Source: Verrucomicrobiota bacterium (GTDB lineage: Bacteria; Verrucomicrobiota; Verrucomicrobiia; Opitutales; Opitutaceae). From it: a DNA stretch of 64,000 nt. The notes beneath the pieces were generated by a model. The model was not told the origin of the DNA. It made no database searches and saw only the letters and a list, made by a program, of their open reading frames with translations. Made by a program: the position numbers and the translations under genes. Position 1 is the stretch's first letter; every line of letters starts with the position of its first letter. The DNA is taken from contig JACRQG010000048.1 in assembly GCA_016222805.1 (NCBI GenBank), positions 108,445 through 172,444 of the forward strand, written 5' to 3'. Of this stretch, positions 53,322 through 61,968 are shown piece after piece.

Positions 53322-54803
53322 ATGCCATACGTCCTAGCTCTCGACCAAAGCACCTCGGCGACCAAGGCGCTGCTCTTCGATCGCGAGGGCCGCGCGCTTG
53401 ACCGCGAGTCGCGCGACCACCGGCAATTTTATCCGCAGCCGGGCTGGGTCGAGCACGACGCAGAGGAAATCTGGCAAAATGCGCTCTCCGTCCTCCGGGC
53501 CGTCGTGGCGCGCCATCCGGAGAAACTCACCGACCTCGTGTGCCTGAGTCTCACCAATCAGCGGGAAACCGTTCTCATCTTTGATCGCGCCTCCGGCCAC
53601 CCCTTGCACCCAGCCCTGGTTTGGCAATGCCGGCGCGGCACCTCGCTGTGCGCCGAGTTCACCGCGCAGGGACATGCTCCCGGCGCACATGCCCGCACGG
53701 GGCTGCCGCTTGATCCCTATTTCTCCGCCTCCAAGCTCTGCCATCTTCTGCGCCAGGAGCCAGCACTGCGGCAACGCCTGCGCGAAGGCACCGCGCTGAT
53801 CGGCACGATCGATGCCTACCTTATCTATCGCCTCACCGCTGGCGAAGTCTTCGCCTGCGACACCACCAACGCCAGTCGCACCTTGCTGTTCGATCTCAAC
53901 CGCCTTGATTGGGACCAAGACCTTTGCGACCTCTGGGAGATTCCCCGCCGCGCCCTGCCGGAACCGCGCGCGAGCGACGCTAGTTTTGGCACCACCACGC
54001 TCGAAGGGTTCCTGCCTCGGGCACTGCAGATCCGCGGGGTGATGGGCGATTCTCAGGCGGCCTTGTTTGCGCACCGGAGCTTTTCGCCCGGCAGCGTCAA
54101 GGTCACTCTCGGTACCGGCTCGTCCATTCTGCTCAACATCGGCGACACTCCCCGCTTCCCGTCTCCCCGGATTCCCACCACGCTGGCGTGGCAACTCGGC
54201 CGCCAACCCACCTACGCACTGGAGGGAATCGTTATCAGCGCCGGCTCCACGCTCACCTGGCTCCGCGATCAAATGGGCTTCGTCGCCAACGTGGCGGAAA
54301 TCGATGCCTTGGCCGCATCGGTCGGGGACAACGGCGGAGTTTACCTCGTGCCTGCCTTCACGGGTCTGGGCCTGCCCTATTGGAACTCCTCCGCGCGAGC
54401 GGCCCTCTGCGGGCTCACACCGCACAGTGATCGTCGCCATGTCGCCCGCGCCGCGCTCGAATCCATCGCGTTTCAACTTCGGGATGCCCTGGATGCCCTG
54501 CGCGTGGAGGCCGGCGTGGCCCTGCAGGACATCCGTGCCGACGGCGGCCCGAGCGCCAGCGCCGTGTTGATGCAGATTACTGCCAACCTTGCCGGCGCCC
54601 GGCTCTGCGTGCCCAAGATGGCGCATTGTTCTCCCCTTGGCGCCACTTTCGCCGGGCTGCTGGGCTCTGGCGAGTTCGGCTCGATCGCTGACCTTTCCCG
54701 CCTCCAACAGGACGAGGCGGTCTACACCCCGCAGATGCCGCCGCCCACTGTCGCCGCGTTCCTTCAGGACTGGCACCGGGCGGTCAAACAGGTCAGCGGC
54801 TGA
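53322..54803 (+). CDS. FGGY-family carbohydrate kinase
   Basis: A 493-residue kinase of the FGGY family. The N-terminal phosphate loop VLALDQSTSATKALLFDREG, SLTNQRETVLIFDRASG and LVWQCRRGTSLC resemble glycerol kinase and pentulose kinases. The catalytic Asp is in VMGDSQAALFAHRS, followed by VKVTLGTGSSILLN. The C-terminal ATP-binding part includes RAALESIAFQLRDAL and DIRADGGPSASAVLMQITAN. It is the last gene of the operon, 12 bases after the transketolase C subunit. A kinase for the ketose made by the FucI-fold isomerase is the simplest role, for example apulose kinase; glycerol kinase is the alternative by sequence resemblance. Confidence 0.92.
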   Translation: MPYVLALDQSTSATKALLFDREGRALDRESRDHRQFYPQPGWVEHDAEEIWQNALSVLRAVVARHPEKLTDLVCLSLTNQRETVLIFDRASGHPLHPALVWQCRRGTSLCAEFTAQGHAPGAHARTGLPLDPYFSASKLCHLLRQEPALRQRLREGTALIGTIDAYLIYRLTAGEVFACDTTNASRTLLFDLNRLDWDQDLCDLWEIPRRALPEPRASDASFGTTTLEGFLPRALQIRGVMGDSQAALFAHRSFSPGSVKVTLGTGSSILLNIGDTPRFPSPRIPTTLAWQLGRQPTYALEGIVISAGSTLTWLRDQMGFVANVAEIDALAASVGDNGGVYLVPAFTGLGLPYWNSSARAALCGLTPHSDRRHVARAALESIAFQLRDALDALRVEAGVALQDIRADGGPSASAVLMQITANLAGARLCVPKMAHCSPLGATFAGLLGSGEFGSIADLSRLQQDEAVYTPQMPPPTVAAFLQDWHRAVKQVSG

Positions 54804-54851
54804 CGGCCCAAACCAAAGGTGTCGTGTGTGGACTATTGATCACGCCGGTCT

Positions 54852-55037
54852 GAACTCGCGGTTGCCGTCCTGTGCAGCCTGGTCGCCGGGCTTCAAACCC
54901 GTCGAAACCTCGCCATTGAAAACCTGACCGTGCGGCAGCAGCTGTTGGTGCTGGGCCCACTCGAAGTGTTTCGCTTGTTGGGCGCCCCCCCCCGAAGCCA
55001 ACCAAAGCACCATGATTTCTGGCGTGCCTCTCGGTGA
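54852..55037 (+). pseudogene. Remnant of an integrase-core transposase gene
   Basis: An open frame without a start reads AVLCSLVAGLQTRRNLAIEN then LTVRQQLLVLGPLEVFRLLG and later PKHHDFWRASR before TGA at 55035-55037. The NLALENLALRQQLAVL-type segment followed by an R/D-x-x-FW motif is typical of the N-terminus of IS481/rve-type transposases. Only this ~60-codon piece remains. It marks the left border of the accessory island. Confidence 0.5.
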
Positions 55038-55083
55038 GAAAGAGCGCGTCGAGCAGCTGATCGGTCGCGACGCTCAATTTTCG

Positions 55084-55209
55084 GCCTGTTCCCAAAACCA
55101 ATGATTTTGGGATGACGCCTCCGAGCGCAGGCTCTGCAGATTCGGGTAGCGTGGGGCGATGCACAACGCATCACCCAATGAATGCCACCAAAAATCCAAC
55201 CATCGTTTA
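55084..55209. repeat. Recombinase upstream repeat, copy 1 (dyad site)
   Basis: The segment containing the recombinase leader recurs at 61969-62095. The last 55 bases (55155-55209) match copy 2 (62041-62095) at 51 positions. It holds an inverted repeat, GGGCGATGC (55154-55162) and GCATCACCC (55168-55176), one mismatch, one base before the recombinase start codon. Candidate recombination or operator site. Confidence 0.65.
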
Positions 55210-55801
55210 CCTCAGGGTGTCGACCGCTGAGCAAGAGACCGATTCGCAGGAGCATCAGGTACTGGAATACTGCCGTGTTCGCGGCTGGCAGCCTCCAGTG
55301 ATATTCCGCGACGCGGCATCCGGCGCGTCTTCCAGTCGCCCAGGGCTTGAGCAAATGCTGGCGCAAGTCAGGGCCGGCGGTGTCCATCAGGTCGTGACCT
55401 ACAAACCCGACCGCTTGGGCCGCCGCCTGACGCACCTCCCCATCATCGTTGGGGAACTCCAGATGCGAAACGTCGCGTCGATCTGCACGAGCCAAGGCAT
55501 CGACACCTCCAAGCAGAACCCGGTTGGTCAGCTTCAGCTCGGGGTGCTGATGGCCGTCGCCGGGTTCGAACGAGCGCTGATCAAGGCAAGGACGCTCGCC
55601 GGCTTGGAAGTTGCACGTCGGCGCGGCAAGAGGCTGGGACGGCCACCATTAGATCCGACAATCGTACGACTCATTCACGACTCAGCAGCTCGATTGGGTC
55701 ACCACGTGCGGGCGATCGCCCGCGAGATCCATGCTCCGCCGAGCACGGTTTGCCGCGTATTGGCTAAACTCGACCGAGAAGAGATCCATGCTGTGGGCTG
55801 A
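55178..55801 (+). CDS. Serine site-specific recombinase (resolvase/invertase family)
   Basis: A 207-residue serine recombinase. The catalytic motif YLRVSTAEQETDSQ contains Arg13 and nucleophile Ser15. Further active-site residues are in TYKPDRLGRRLTH (Asp78, Arg79, Arg82). GVLMAVAGFERALIKART matches the long helix E region, and GKRLGRPPLDP is the linker to a C-terminal helix-turn-helix (VRAIAREIHAPPSTVCRVLA). ATG 55178 immediately follows the dyad repeat. The protein appears complete and probably active. Its upstream region is duplicated about 6.9 kb away, flanking the island. It could resolve, invert or integrate DNA at those sites. Confidence 0.93.
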   Translation: MNATKNPTIVYLRVSTAEQETDSQEHQVLEYCRVRGWQPPVIFRDAASGASSSRPGLEQMLAQVRAGGVHQVVTYKPDRLGRRLTHLPIIVGELQMRNVASICTSQGIDTSKQNPVGQLQLGVLMAVAGFERALIKARTLAGLEVARRRGKRLGRPPLDPTIVRLIHDSAARLGHHVRAIAREIHAPPSTVCRVLAKLDREEIHAVG

Positions 55802-55806
55802 TCCGG

Positions 55807-55827
55807 TTTCGCAGCCAGACTGCGAAA
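55807..55827. terminator. Hairpin after the recombinase gene
   Basis: TTTCGCAG (55807-55814) pairs perfectly with CTGCGAAA (55820-55827) around a 5-base loop, six bases after the recombinase stop. There is no clear T-tract, so this is a possible weak terminator. Confidence 0.45.
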
Positions 55828-55872
55828 ATTCCCGGTTCTGACTTGCCTCTTCGCCCTTGATCTATCTGTTAG

Positions 55873-55893
55873 GCGGATAGTATCCGCTTGACG
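55873..55893 (+). promoter_or_regulatory. Palindromic operator and -35-like element of the HigBA pair
   Basis: GCGGATA-G-TATCCGC (55873-55887) is a perfect palindrome followed at once by TTGACG (55888-55893), a good -35 hexamer. It is 35 bases upstream of the toxin start. HigA antitoxins typically repress their operon by binding such a palindrome. Confidence 0.6.
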
Positions 55894-55922
55894 AATAGGC
55901 ACAGTGCGCCGAACTTTTCGTC

Positions 55923-56204
55923 GTGATCAAGAGTTTCGCTGACCGCGACACTGAAAAGCTTTGGCTGACCGGGCGCTCCCGCCACCTTCCGGGTGACATC
56001 TGGCAACGTGCGCTGATCAAGCTGCAACTGATTGATGCCGCAGTCGAGTTGACCTTTCTTAAGCTACCTCCCGGCAATCGACTGGAGGCCCTGAAAGGGG
56101 ATCGCCGTGGCCAACACTCTATCCGAATCAACGACCAATGGCGCATCTGCTTCCGTTGGGCCGGTACCGACGCCGAGCAAGTCGAAATCATCGATTACCA
56201 CTAA
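55923..56204 (+). CDS. higB: HigB-like toxin (RelE superfamily)
   Basis: A 93-residue RelE/HigB-type mRNA interferase, starting at GTG 55923. Motifs: MIKSFADRDTEKLWLTGRS, RKLQLIDAA-type core (ALIKLQLIDAAVELTFLKLP) and QHSIRINDQWRICFRWAGTD ending VEIIDYH, which is the classic HigB (plasmid maintenance killer) pattern with basic residues and C-terminal His. It precedes the antitoxin gene, the gene order typical of HigBA. The stop is 16 bases before the antitoxin start. Probable role: stabilises the island or acts in stress or phage defence. Confidence 0.9.
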   Translation: MIKSFADRDTEKLWLTGRSRHLPGDIWQRALIKLQLIDAAVELTFLKLPPGNRLEALKGDRRGQHSIRINDQWRICFRWAGTDAEQVEIIDYH

Positions 56205-56220
56205 GTCCATAGCCTATCCC

Positions 56221-56520
56221 ATGAATCCCACAGCTTCTCGCATCCACCCCGGCATCATCTTGCGCACCGAGTTCTTCGAGCCGATGGCGATCACACAACT
56301 GGCTGCCGCCAAGGCCACGGGCATTCCCCAAAGTCGTCTGAGCGAGATCCTCGCCGGTCGCCGGTCGATTACCCCAGACACTGCAGCCCGCCTAGGCAGA
56401 TATTTCCGGGTTGATCCGCGCAACTGGCTGAATCTGCAAGTCGCGTTCGATCTGTGGAAGCTTGAGCAAGCGTCAGGCCGGCAACTCAACCGCGACGTCA
56501 AGCCACTCGTCGCCGCTTAG
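56221..56520 (+). CDS. higA: HigA-like antitoxin (XRE-type HTH)
   Basis: A 99-residue antitoxin read from ATG 56221. It opens MNPTASRIHPGIILRTEFFE and carries a Cro/C1-type helix-turn-helix (MAITQLAAAKATGIPQSRLSEI, written here in two overlapping parts as MAITQLAAAKATGIP and QSRLSEILAGRRSI), then TPDTAARLGRYFRVDPRNWL and a charged C-terminal tail. This matches HigA, which neutralises HigB and autoregulates through an upstream palindrome (seen at 55873-55887). Confidence 0.92.
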   Translation: MNPTASRIHPGIILRTEFFEPMAITQLAAAKATGIPQSRLSEILAGRRSITPDTAARLGRYFRVDPRNWLNLQVAFDLWKLEQASGRQLNRDVKPLVAA

Positions 56521-56947
56521 ATCGATTGGTCCCGAAGCCGGGATGAATCTGGTTCGGTTGTCCCCGACACCATACGTGTTGGGAACAATCCACTCCTCGC
56601 TTGACCGGATCGACCCTGCGCGGGGGAAACGAAGCCACACAATCCACTGATCTTCGCTGCGTGCAGAAATTGGTGGGTATTGGCACAGGAAATCCGCACT
56701 AATCTGGCGCAAAGTGGTCTCGGTGGGGCGGTATCGAGGCCGCTGTGGCGCGAAACCATTTTTGTATCAATATTCCGAATGGCGTGGGATTGGGGACGCG
56801 CCCGATCGGGCGGAATACCACACCAAGCGGAAGGAACTCAGGCCATCACCGCTGTGCATTGAGCGGGAGTGCCCCAGGCCCAGTCGCCTGATTCTCGCGA
56901 TCCATCCCGAGACTCAACTACGCATGGTGCGCCTGAACCCGTGACCC
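56521..56947. other. 427-bp stretch without a recognised gene
   Basis: Several short open frames exist on both strands but none shows a recognisable family, ribosome-binding site or codon pattern. A 79-codon minus-strand frame (56473-56712) overlaps the antitoxin end. The stretch is probably decayed coding DNA within the island. Confidence 0.5.
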
Positions 56948-57838
56948 ATGAACCTTTTGCTCCGTGTACGCGACTACGCCAAAAAGCACTGTCCCATCAC
57001 TTGCCTCGTCGCGGTTTGTGCTGCTGCTAGTCTGAGCGGTTGCGTGGCCCTCGGACCAGTCGGGGCCGTCGGCGCCGTCTATTCCGCGTTGATGGTCACT
57101 TCGGAAGTGGTCCGCGACACCGACCAAACACGCCGCCACACCCTATACGTGGCCGCGCTCGAGCGAGAACTGCGCTCCCTCCTGCCCGCCTTCGCTCCGG
57201 CCGCCACCGGCGCGCCTACGGAACCGCCGGGCGAGCCGCGACCTCCACGCGTCAGTTTCTCCATCGATGGCGACGCCTTGCCGGAGAGCGCGGGTCGAAG
57301 CAACGTACCCGGGCTCAGCATCACCGTCTCCGGCGAGATCACGCCCCCGACCGCGCGGCTGCTAGCGGAAGGCGCGCGTCGGATCGCGTGGCGAAGAGCG
57401 GATGCCATCGGCCTGACCATCTATGGGCTCCCGGGGGCGTCCGGCGAGACCATCGAAACGCCGCCCGTTGGAATCATGGATCCGTATTACGCACTGCGCG
57501 GCCTGAAGAAGCTACTAGCGCAGCATTTCGACCCCCACGCGGAAGTGCGCCGGAAACTGTTTCCATTGGTGCCGCCCACGGCAACCGGCAGGACCGGCCT
57601 TTGGGGTCAAGCGAGCTACGGTGAATTCATCCTCCATCCTGGCCCACGCCTCGAGGTATCGGGCGGATTCTCACCGGCCTTGGCCGAGGCTTTCGTAGCA
57701 ACCAGCCAGGCCGCCTTTCCTCAGTTGGCGATCACCGTCTATCGCGATGAGACGCGCGCGCGTTCCGGCTGGGTGAAACTCGCCAGCTACCAACCGGCTA
57801 GCTCCAACCCGCCCGAGTTGGAGAACCCCATTCATTGA
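56948..57838 (+). CDS. Putative lipoprotein of unknown function
   Basis: A 296-residue protein with a lipoprotein signal (CLVAVCAAASLSGCVALGPV; lipobox LSGC at Cys32). The mature region begins with a Gly/Val-rich segment (GPVGAVGAVYSALMVTSEVV) and continues with RRHTLYVAALERELRSLLPA, a Pro-rich linker, and a beta-rich part (VPGLSITVSGEITPPTARLL, GIMDPYYALRGLKKLLAQHF). No family is recognised. The plasmid-like gene order (HigBA, lipoprotein, kinase) and its position within the recombinase-flanked segment suggest it is cargo. The protein appears intact. Confidence 0.7.
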   Translation: MNLLLRVRDYAKKHCPITCLVAVCAAASLSGCVALGPVGAVGAVYSALMVTSEVVRDTDQTRRHTLYVAALERELRSLLPAFAPAATGAPTEPPGEPRPPRVSFSIDGDALPESAGRSNVPGLSITVSGEITPPTARLLAEGARRIAWRRADAIGLTIYGLPGASGETIETPPVGIMDPYYALRGLKKLLAQHFDPHAEVRRKLFPLVPPTATGRTGLWGQASYGEFILHPGPRLEVSGGFSPALAEAFVATSQAAFPQLAITVYRDETRARSGWVKLASYQPASSNPPELENPIH

Positions 57839-57965
57839 ACGCCCGGCGCCCGATGTTTCTTAATTTGCCCAACACCCTTGGCCGAAGCCATCGGTTTCAA
57901 CCCGGCGGCTCACCTCTGCCGAAACGTTCGCGGTTTCGATTTGGCTCGAACGCGGCGCGGCCGGC

Positions 57966-57990
57966 CGGGGTCAAGCCCAACGTGACCCCG
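57966..57990. terminator. Hairpin between lipoprotein and kinase pseudogene
   Basis: CGGGGTCA (57966-57973) and TGACCCCG (57983-57990) form a perfect 8-bp stem with a 9-base loop, 128 bases after the lipoprotein stop. No T-tract. The 57839-58114 gap holds nothing else recognised. Confidence 0.35.
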
Positions 57991-58114
57991 TCGGCCAGTG
58001 TCGAAAGCCCGGCCGCAACATCCGAACTCCCTCTTGGACTCGGTAACGAAAGTCGTTTTGTCCGATTGCTTCCTCTTCCCCACTTCGCATTGGGCGCATG
58101 GGCTGCCACGTGAA

Positions 58115-60900
58115 ATGAAAAAACCGCACCCCTCCAGCGAAACGATCTTTGCCGCTGCACTTGAACGTCCCACCGGTGAACGCGCCAGTTACCTCGAAGT
58201 GGCATGCGCAGGTAACGCCGCGCTACGCGCCCACATCGAATCACTGCTTCGCGCACACGACGAAGCCGCCCGGTTCATGGCCACATCCACCTTCAATCCT
58301 CTTGCCCAGACGCGCATGCAGGGCGTGCCGCTGGAGATGTCCGGCGACGTGATCGGCCGCTACAAACTGTTGCAGAAACTGGGCGAGGGCGGTTGCGGCA
58401 CTGTCTACATGGCCGAGCAGCAGGACCCGGTCATCCGCCGCGTCGCCCTCAAAGTCATCAAGCTCGGCATGGATACCAAGGAAGTGGTCGCGCGCTTCGA
58501 AGCCGAGCGACAGGCCCTTGCGCTCATGGACCACCCGAACATCGCCCGCGTCTTCGACGGCGGCGCGACCGATTCGGGCCGGCCGTTTTCGTGAGGGAGT
58601 TGGTCCGCGGTGTGCCCATCACGAAGTTCTGCGACGAACAAAACCTCCCGACACGCGACCGCCTCGAATTGTCCACGGCCGTCTGCCACGCCGTGCAGCA
58701 CGCCCACCAGAAGGGCGTTTTCCATCGCGACCTCAAGCCCTCGAACATCCTCGTCACGCTACACGACGGCCGTCCGCTCCCCAAGGTGATCGACTTCGGC
58801 ATCGCCAAGGCCACGCAGGGCAAGCTTTCGAACGCCACGCTCTTCACCGCCTTCGAGCAGTTCATCGGCACCCCCGCCTACATGAGCCCAGAGCAGGCCG
58901 AGATGAGCGGCCTCGATATAGACACCCGCGCCGACATCTACTCCTTCGGCGTCCTACTCTATGAACTGATCACCGGTCGCCCGCCCCTTCGACCCCAAGT
59001 CCCTACTCAGCGCCGGCCTCGACGAGATCCGCCGCATCATCCGCGAAGTCGACCCGCCCCGCCCCTCCACGCGGCTCTCGACGCTTGCCGAAGCCGACCA
59101 ATCCACGATTGCCAAGCAACGCGCCACCGCCCCCGCACATCTTTCCACAATCCTCCGAGGCGACCTCGATTGGATTGTGATGCGATGCCTCGAAAAGGAC
59201 CGCACCCGGCGCTACGAAACGCCATCTGCCCTTGCAGCCGACATCGGCCGCCACCTGATCAACGATCCCGTTCTCGCCCGCCCACCAACTGCCGCCTATC
59301 GATTTCAGAAACTAGTCCAGCGCCATCGCGTTGCCGCATTTGCCACAGCGGCAGTCGCAATCGCGCTGGTCGCCGGCGCGGCCGTCAGCGCATGGCAGGC
59401 ACTGCGCGCCAAACGCGCGGAGGTCGTTGCCGAAGCGGAACGAAACCGGGCGCGGGAAGAGGCCGCCGTCAGCGCAGCAATAAATCGCTTTGTTCAAGAA
59501 GATTTGCTCGTAAAGGCCTCGCGCGACCAGGAATCGGACCGCGATATCAAGCTGCGCACCGTCCTGGACCGCGCCGCAGAAAAACTGAAAAGCCGTTTCC
59601 ACGACCAGCCCCAGGTTGCTGTGGCAGTGACGCTGACACTCGGTGCAACCTACCAATCGCTCGGTGAATGGGCCCAAGCCGAGATACTGGGCGAACGCGC
59701 CCTAAAACTGAGCCGACGCGCATCAAACCCCCAGCCACTGCAGGCAGTTCGGCGCCTTTTTCAGGTCGCTACCTGGTATCAGGAGCATGGAAAGCACGAT
59801 CGCGCAGAGCGGTTGTTTTGCGAATCTTGTGAGATCGGAAAAAAGGAACTCGGTCCCGAACACCGGGAAACTGTGGCCGCCCAGATACGGCTCGGCATTT
59901 GTTACAGTGGATCCGGGCGCTCCGAAGACGCAGAAGAACGGCTCAGCGACGCGGTAAAGATCCAGCAGCGGGAACGAGGTGCCGTAGGTATCGATATGCG
60001 GTGGGCGACCCGCCTGCTCGCGAGTGCCTACAAGGGCCGCGGCAATGTGGTCGATGCAACCACCCTCCTCGAACAATCGATTGCTGTCTGGCAGCGGACG
60101 GATTCGTGCGACGACCACGAGATGTCCCTCGCGATGCGCTCGCCCGCAGACAAATACGAATCCCTCGGTCGAAAAGCAGAGGCAGAGTCCGCGCCAATTC
60201 GTGCGCTCGAACTTGAAAAACGCGTGCGCGGCGCCGAGCACCCGCACACCCTTGGGACGGTGCAACAACTCGCGCGCCTGAATCTGAAACACGGCAATCT
60301 AGCGGTCGCGGAGGCGTTGACCCGCGAAAACCTGGAAAAGCGCCAGCGCATCCTTGGCCCCGAACACCCGGCGACGCTGGCTTCAATTGCGCTATTTGCG
60401 GACGTGCTTTTCGCTCAAGGCAGGAATCGGGAAATCATTCCACTCCTTCGACAGGTGCGCGCAATCCGTCAGCGCCACCCACGCGCCGACGTCGACAATC
60501 AGATTGCGTGCCTGTGGGCTCTCGCATCGGCCGCTGATGAAGCGGGCGAATACGCGGAGGCCGAATCGGCGGCTCGCGAAGTACTCGAACTAGAGCGAAA
60601 CGCCGGGCGGACGGCATTGGCCATCACCCGCTACGAAACCCTGCTCGGCCGCGTGCTGGTCAACGAGGGAAAATTCGCCGAAGCGGAACCTCTGCTGGTC
60701 GCCGCCGCTAAGGGACTTGAGGAAGTCGCGAGCCTGCTGCCCGCCTACGACAAACCGCGAATGAGGGAATGCCTTAACACGTGGTTCAGCTTTACGGGGA
60801 TTTGAACCAGCCCACAAAGGCCGCCGAATGGCAGAAGAAACTCAGAGAATTGAGAAATTCGGAGCCCACTCCAACTTCCGTTGCTGAAACTAAGCCATAA
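58115..60900 (+). pseudogene. Serine/threonine protein kinase with TPR repeats, disrupted by three frameshifts
   Basis: ATG 58115 starts a typical verrucomicrobial kinase: an N-terminal helix region, Gly-rich loop [29 protein letters not shown], catalytic [14 protein letters not shown] loop VIDFGIAKA and APE-like [32 protein letters not shown], a TM segment ([20 protein letters not shown]) and TPRs (ERALKLSRRA; LGPEHRETVAAQIRLG) follow. The frame breaks at 58586-58589 (TTTT, one T short), at 58984-58987 (CCCC, one C extra) and near 60775-60781. Across the breaks the sequence stays kinase-like ([52 protein letters not shown]), ending at TAA 60898-60900. Reading it as one gene gives ~928 codons. 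It is a pseudogene or the assembly has indels. Confidence 0.88.
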
Positions 60901-61229
60901 GCGCAAAAAAACCCTCCGGCGGAATAATCTCCACCCCAGCCTAGACCGGCCTCTTTCCGAGGGCGTCGGCAATCACATTTCAACCCCCGAAAGGTAAGCC
61001 TAAGGGGTCGGCCTGGGCTCCTGACATTACTCCCTTAAGATCCAGTTTTCAGTGAGCCGGGAGGATGATGGTTCCAGATCAGTTTCTCCTGCCGAGCGCT
61101 CGAATTTGAGCTGTTCCCAAAACCAACGTCAGCGGCACAACGGGGCCGGTGGGTTCTTGACGCAAACGGTGAATCTCCCCGGTCCCGTTTCGCACGCGAC
61201 ACCTCGTTCGCCATTCGCGTCGGAACCCT
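60901..61229. other. 329-bp stretch with a partial recombinase-leader repeat (copy 3)
   Basis: No gene is recognised. The segment 61097-61126 resembles the start of the recombinase leader region at 55071-55101: both contain CGCTC plus AATTT and an exact 16-base match CTGTTCCCAAAACCAA (61111-61126 and 55086-55101). Confidence 0.5.
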
Positions 61230-61763
61230 CTAAGTCGGCGCGGTGGTCCGGGCACGAAGACGGTCCAGGGCGGCCTTGATCGCCTGCAGGTAATTTGGGT
61301 GCCAGAGTTCGTGCTCGGCGTCGTGAACCACGGTGTACGTGCGGTGACAGTAGAAATCGCGCACGGCGGCCGCGCGGCGATGCATCTGCGCATCTTCCTT
61401 GGCGCCCACCAGCACGTCGGCCGGGGTGTCCGCGTTGCCCGCGCGATAGGAGATCCTCCAGCGACGCGGCTCGTCGTCATCCTCAAGAAAGAACGGCGAG
61501 ATCGAGCCGAGAATGAGGTGCCGCGCACGCACCGCGCCCAGATGCGAGTAGAGCGCACCCAGGGAGAAGCCCAGCACGACTTTGCCGGCGGTCTGGGCGT
61601 CGACCTGAGGGAAGAGCGCGTGCGAGTCGAAGTTCGGTTGTGAGCCGGTCCATTCCAGACGGACAAATTCGGTCTCCCAGCCGGCGGCCTGCAAGAAATC
61701 GACGAACGGCTGGAATCGGCGTTCGGCGTCGGGCATCGGCGGGACAACGGTGAGCAACGACAT
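61230..61763 (-). CDS. Small alpha/beta-hydrolase-like protein
   Basis: A 177-residue protein with the nucleophile elbow VVLGFSLGALYSHLG (Ser67 in a G-x-S-x-G motif). Later VLVGAKEDAQMHRRA provides a candidate acid (Asp/Glu region 123-124) and TVVHDAEHELWHPNYLQA a candidate catalytic His (His151 or His155). Length and arrangement suit a minimal alpha/beta hydrolase of the DUF1749/serine hydrolase kind. The substrate is unknown. It has no signal peptide, is on the opposite strand to the other island genes, and lies between repeat copies 3 and 2, so it could be a separate inserted unit. Confidence 0.72.
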   Translation of the reverse strand: MSLLTVVPPMPDAERRFQPFVDFLQAAGWETEFVRLEWTGSQPNFDSHALFPQVDAQTAGKVVLGFSLGALYSHLGAVRARHLILGSISPFFLEDDDEPRRWRISYRAGNADTPADVLVGAKEDAQMHRRAAAVRDFYCHRTYTVVHDAEHELWHPNYLQAIKAALDRLRARTTAPT

Positions 61764-61968
61764 GCGCCTACGTTTGGCGAGGCGCGGCGGGTCGTCAAAC
61801 GGCGGAGGTGCGCGGATGCGGAGAGGGGGTTGCGAAGGTCGTTGGAGGCCGAGCCGAACGGGCCCGAGCCACTCGGGTCACGTTTTGATCCTGCTCTTCG
61901 ACGCCTTCTCACCCGCCCTGACCGCGGCTGGGTCTGCTTCATCCGAGCGGGCTGAGTTCGCGGATATC

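Noticed and set aside
55561..55580. tRNA T-loop-like GGTTCGAAC
   Set aside because: It lies inside the recombinase coding sequence and no cloverleaf can be built around it.
56473..56712. 79-codon minus-strand frame overlapping the HigA end
   Set aside because: No recognisable family, no ribosome-binding site, and it overlaps a confident gene.
57835..58113. Short plus-strand frame between the lipoprotein and kinase pseudogene, considered as an ECF sigma factor remnant
   Set aside because: It starts at TTG overlapping the previous stop and shows no sigma-factor motif.
58586..58990. Programmed frameshifting in the Ser/Thr kinase gene
   Set aside because: There are three separate shifts, no slippery heptamer with a stimulatory structure was seen, and such shifts are unknown for this kinase family; pseudogene or indel errors fit better.
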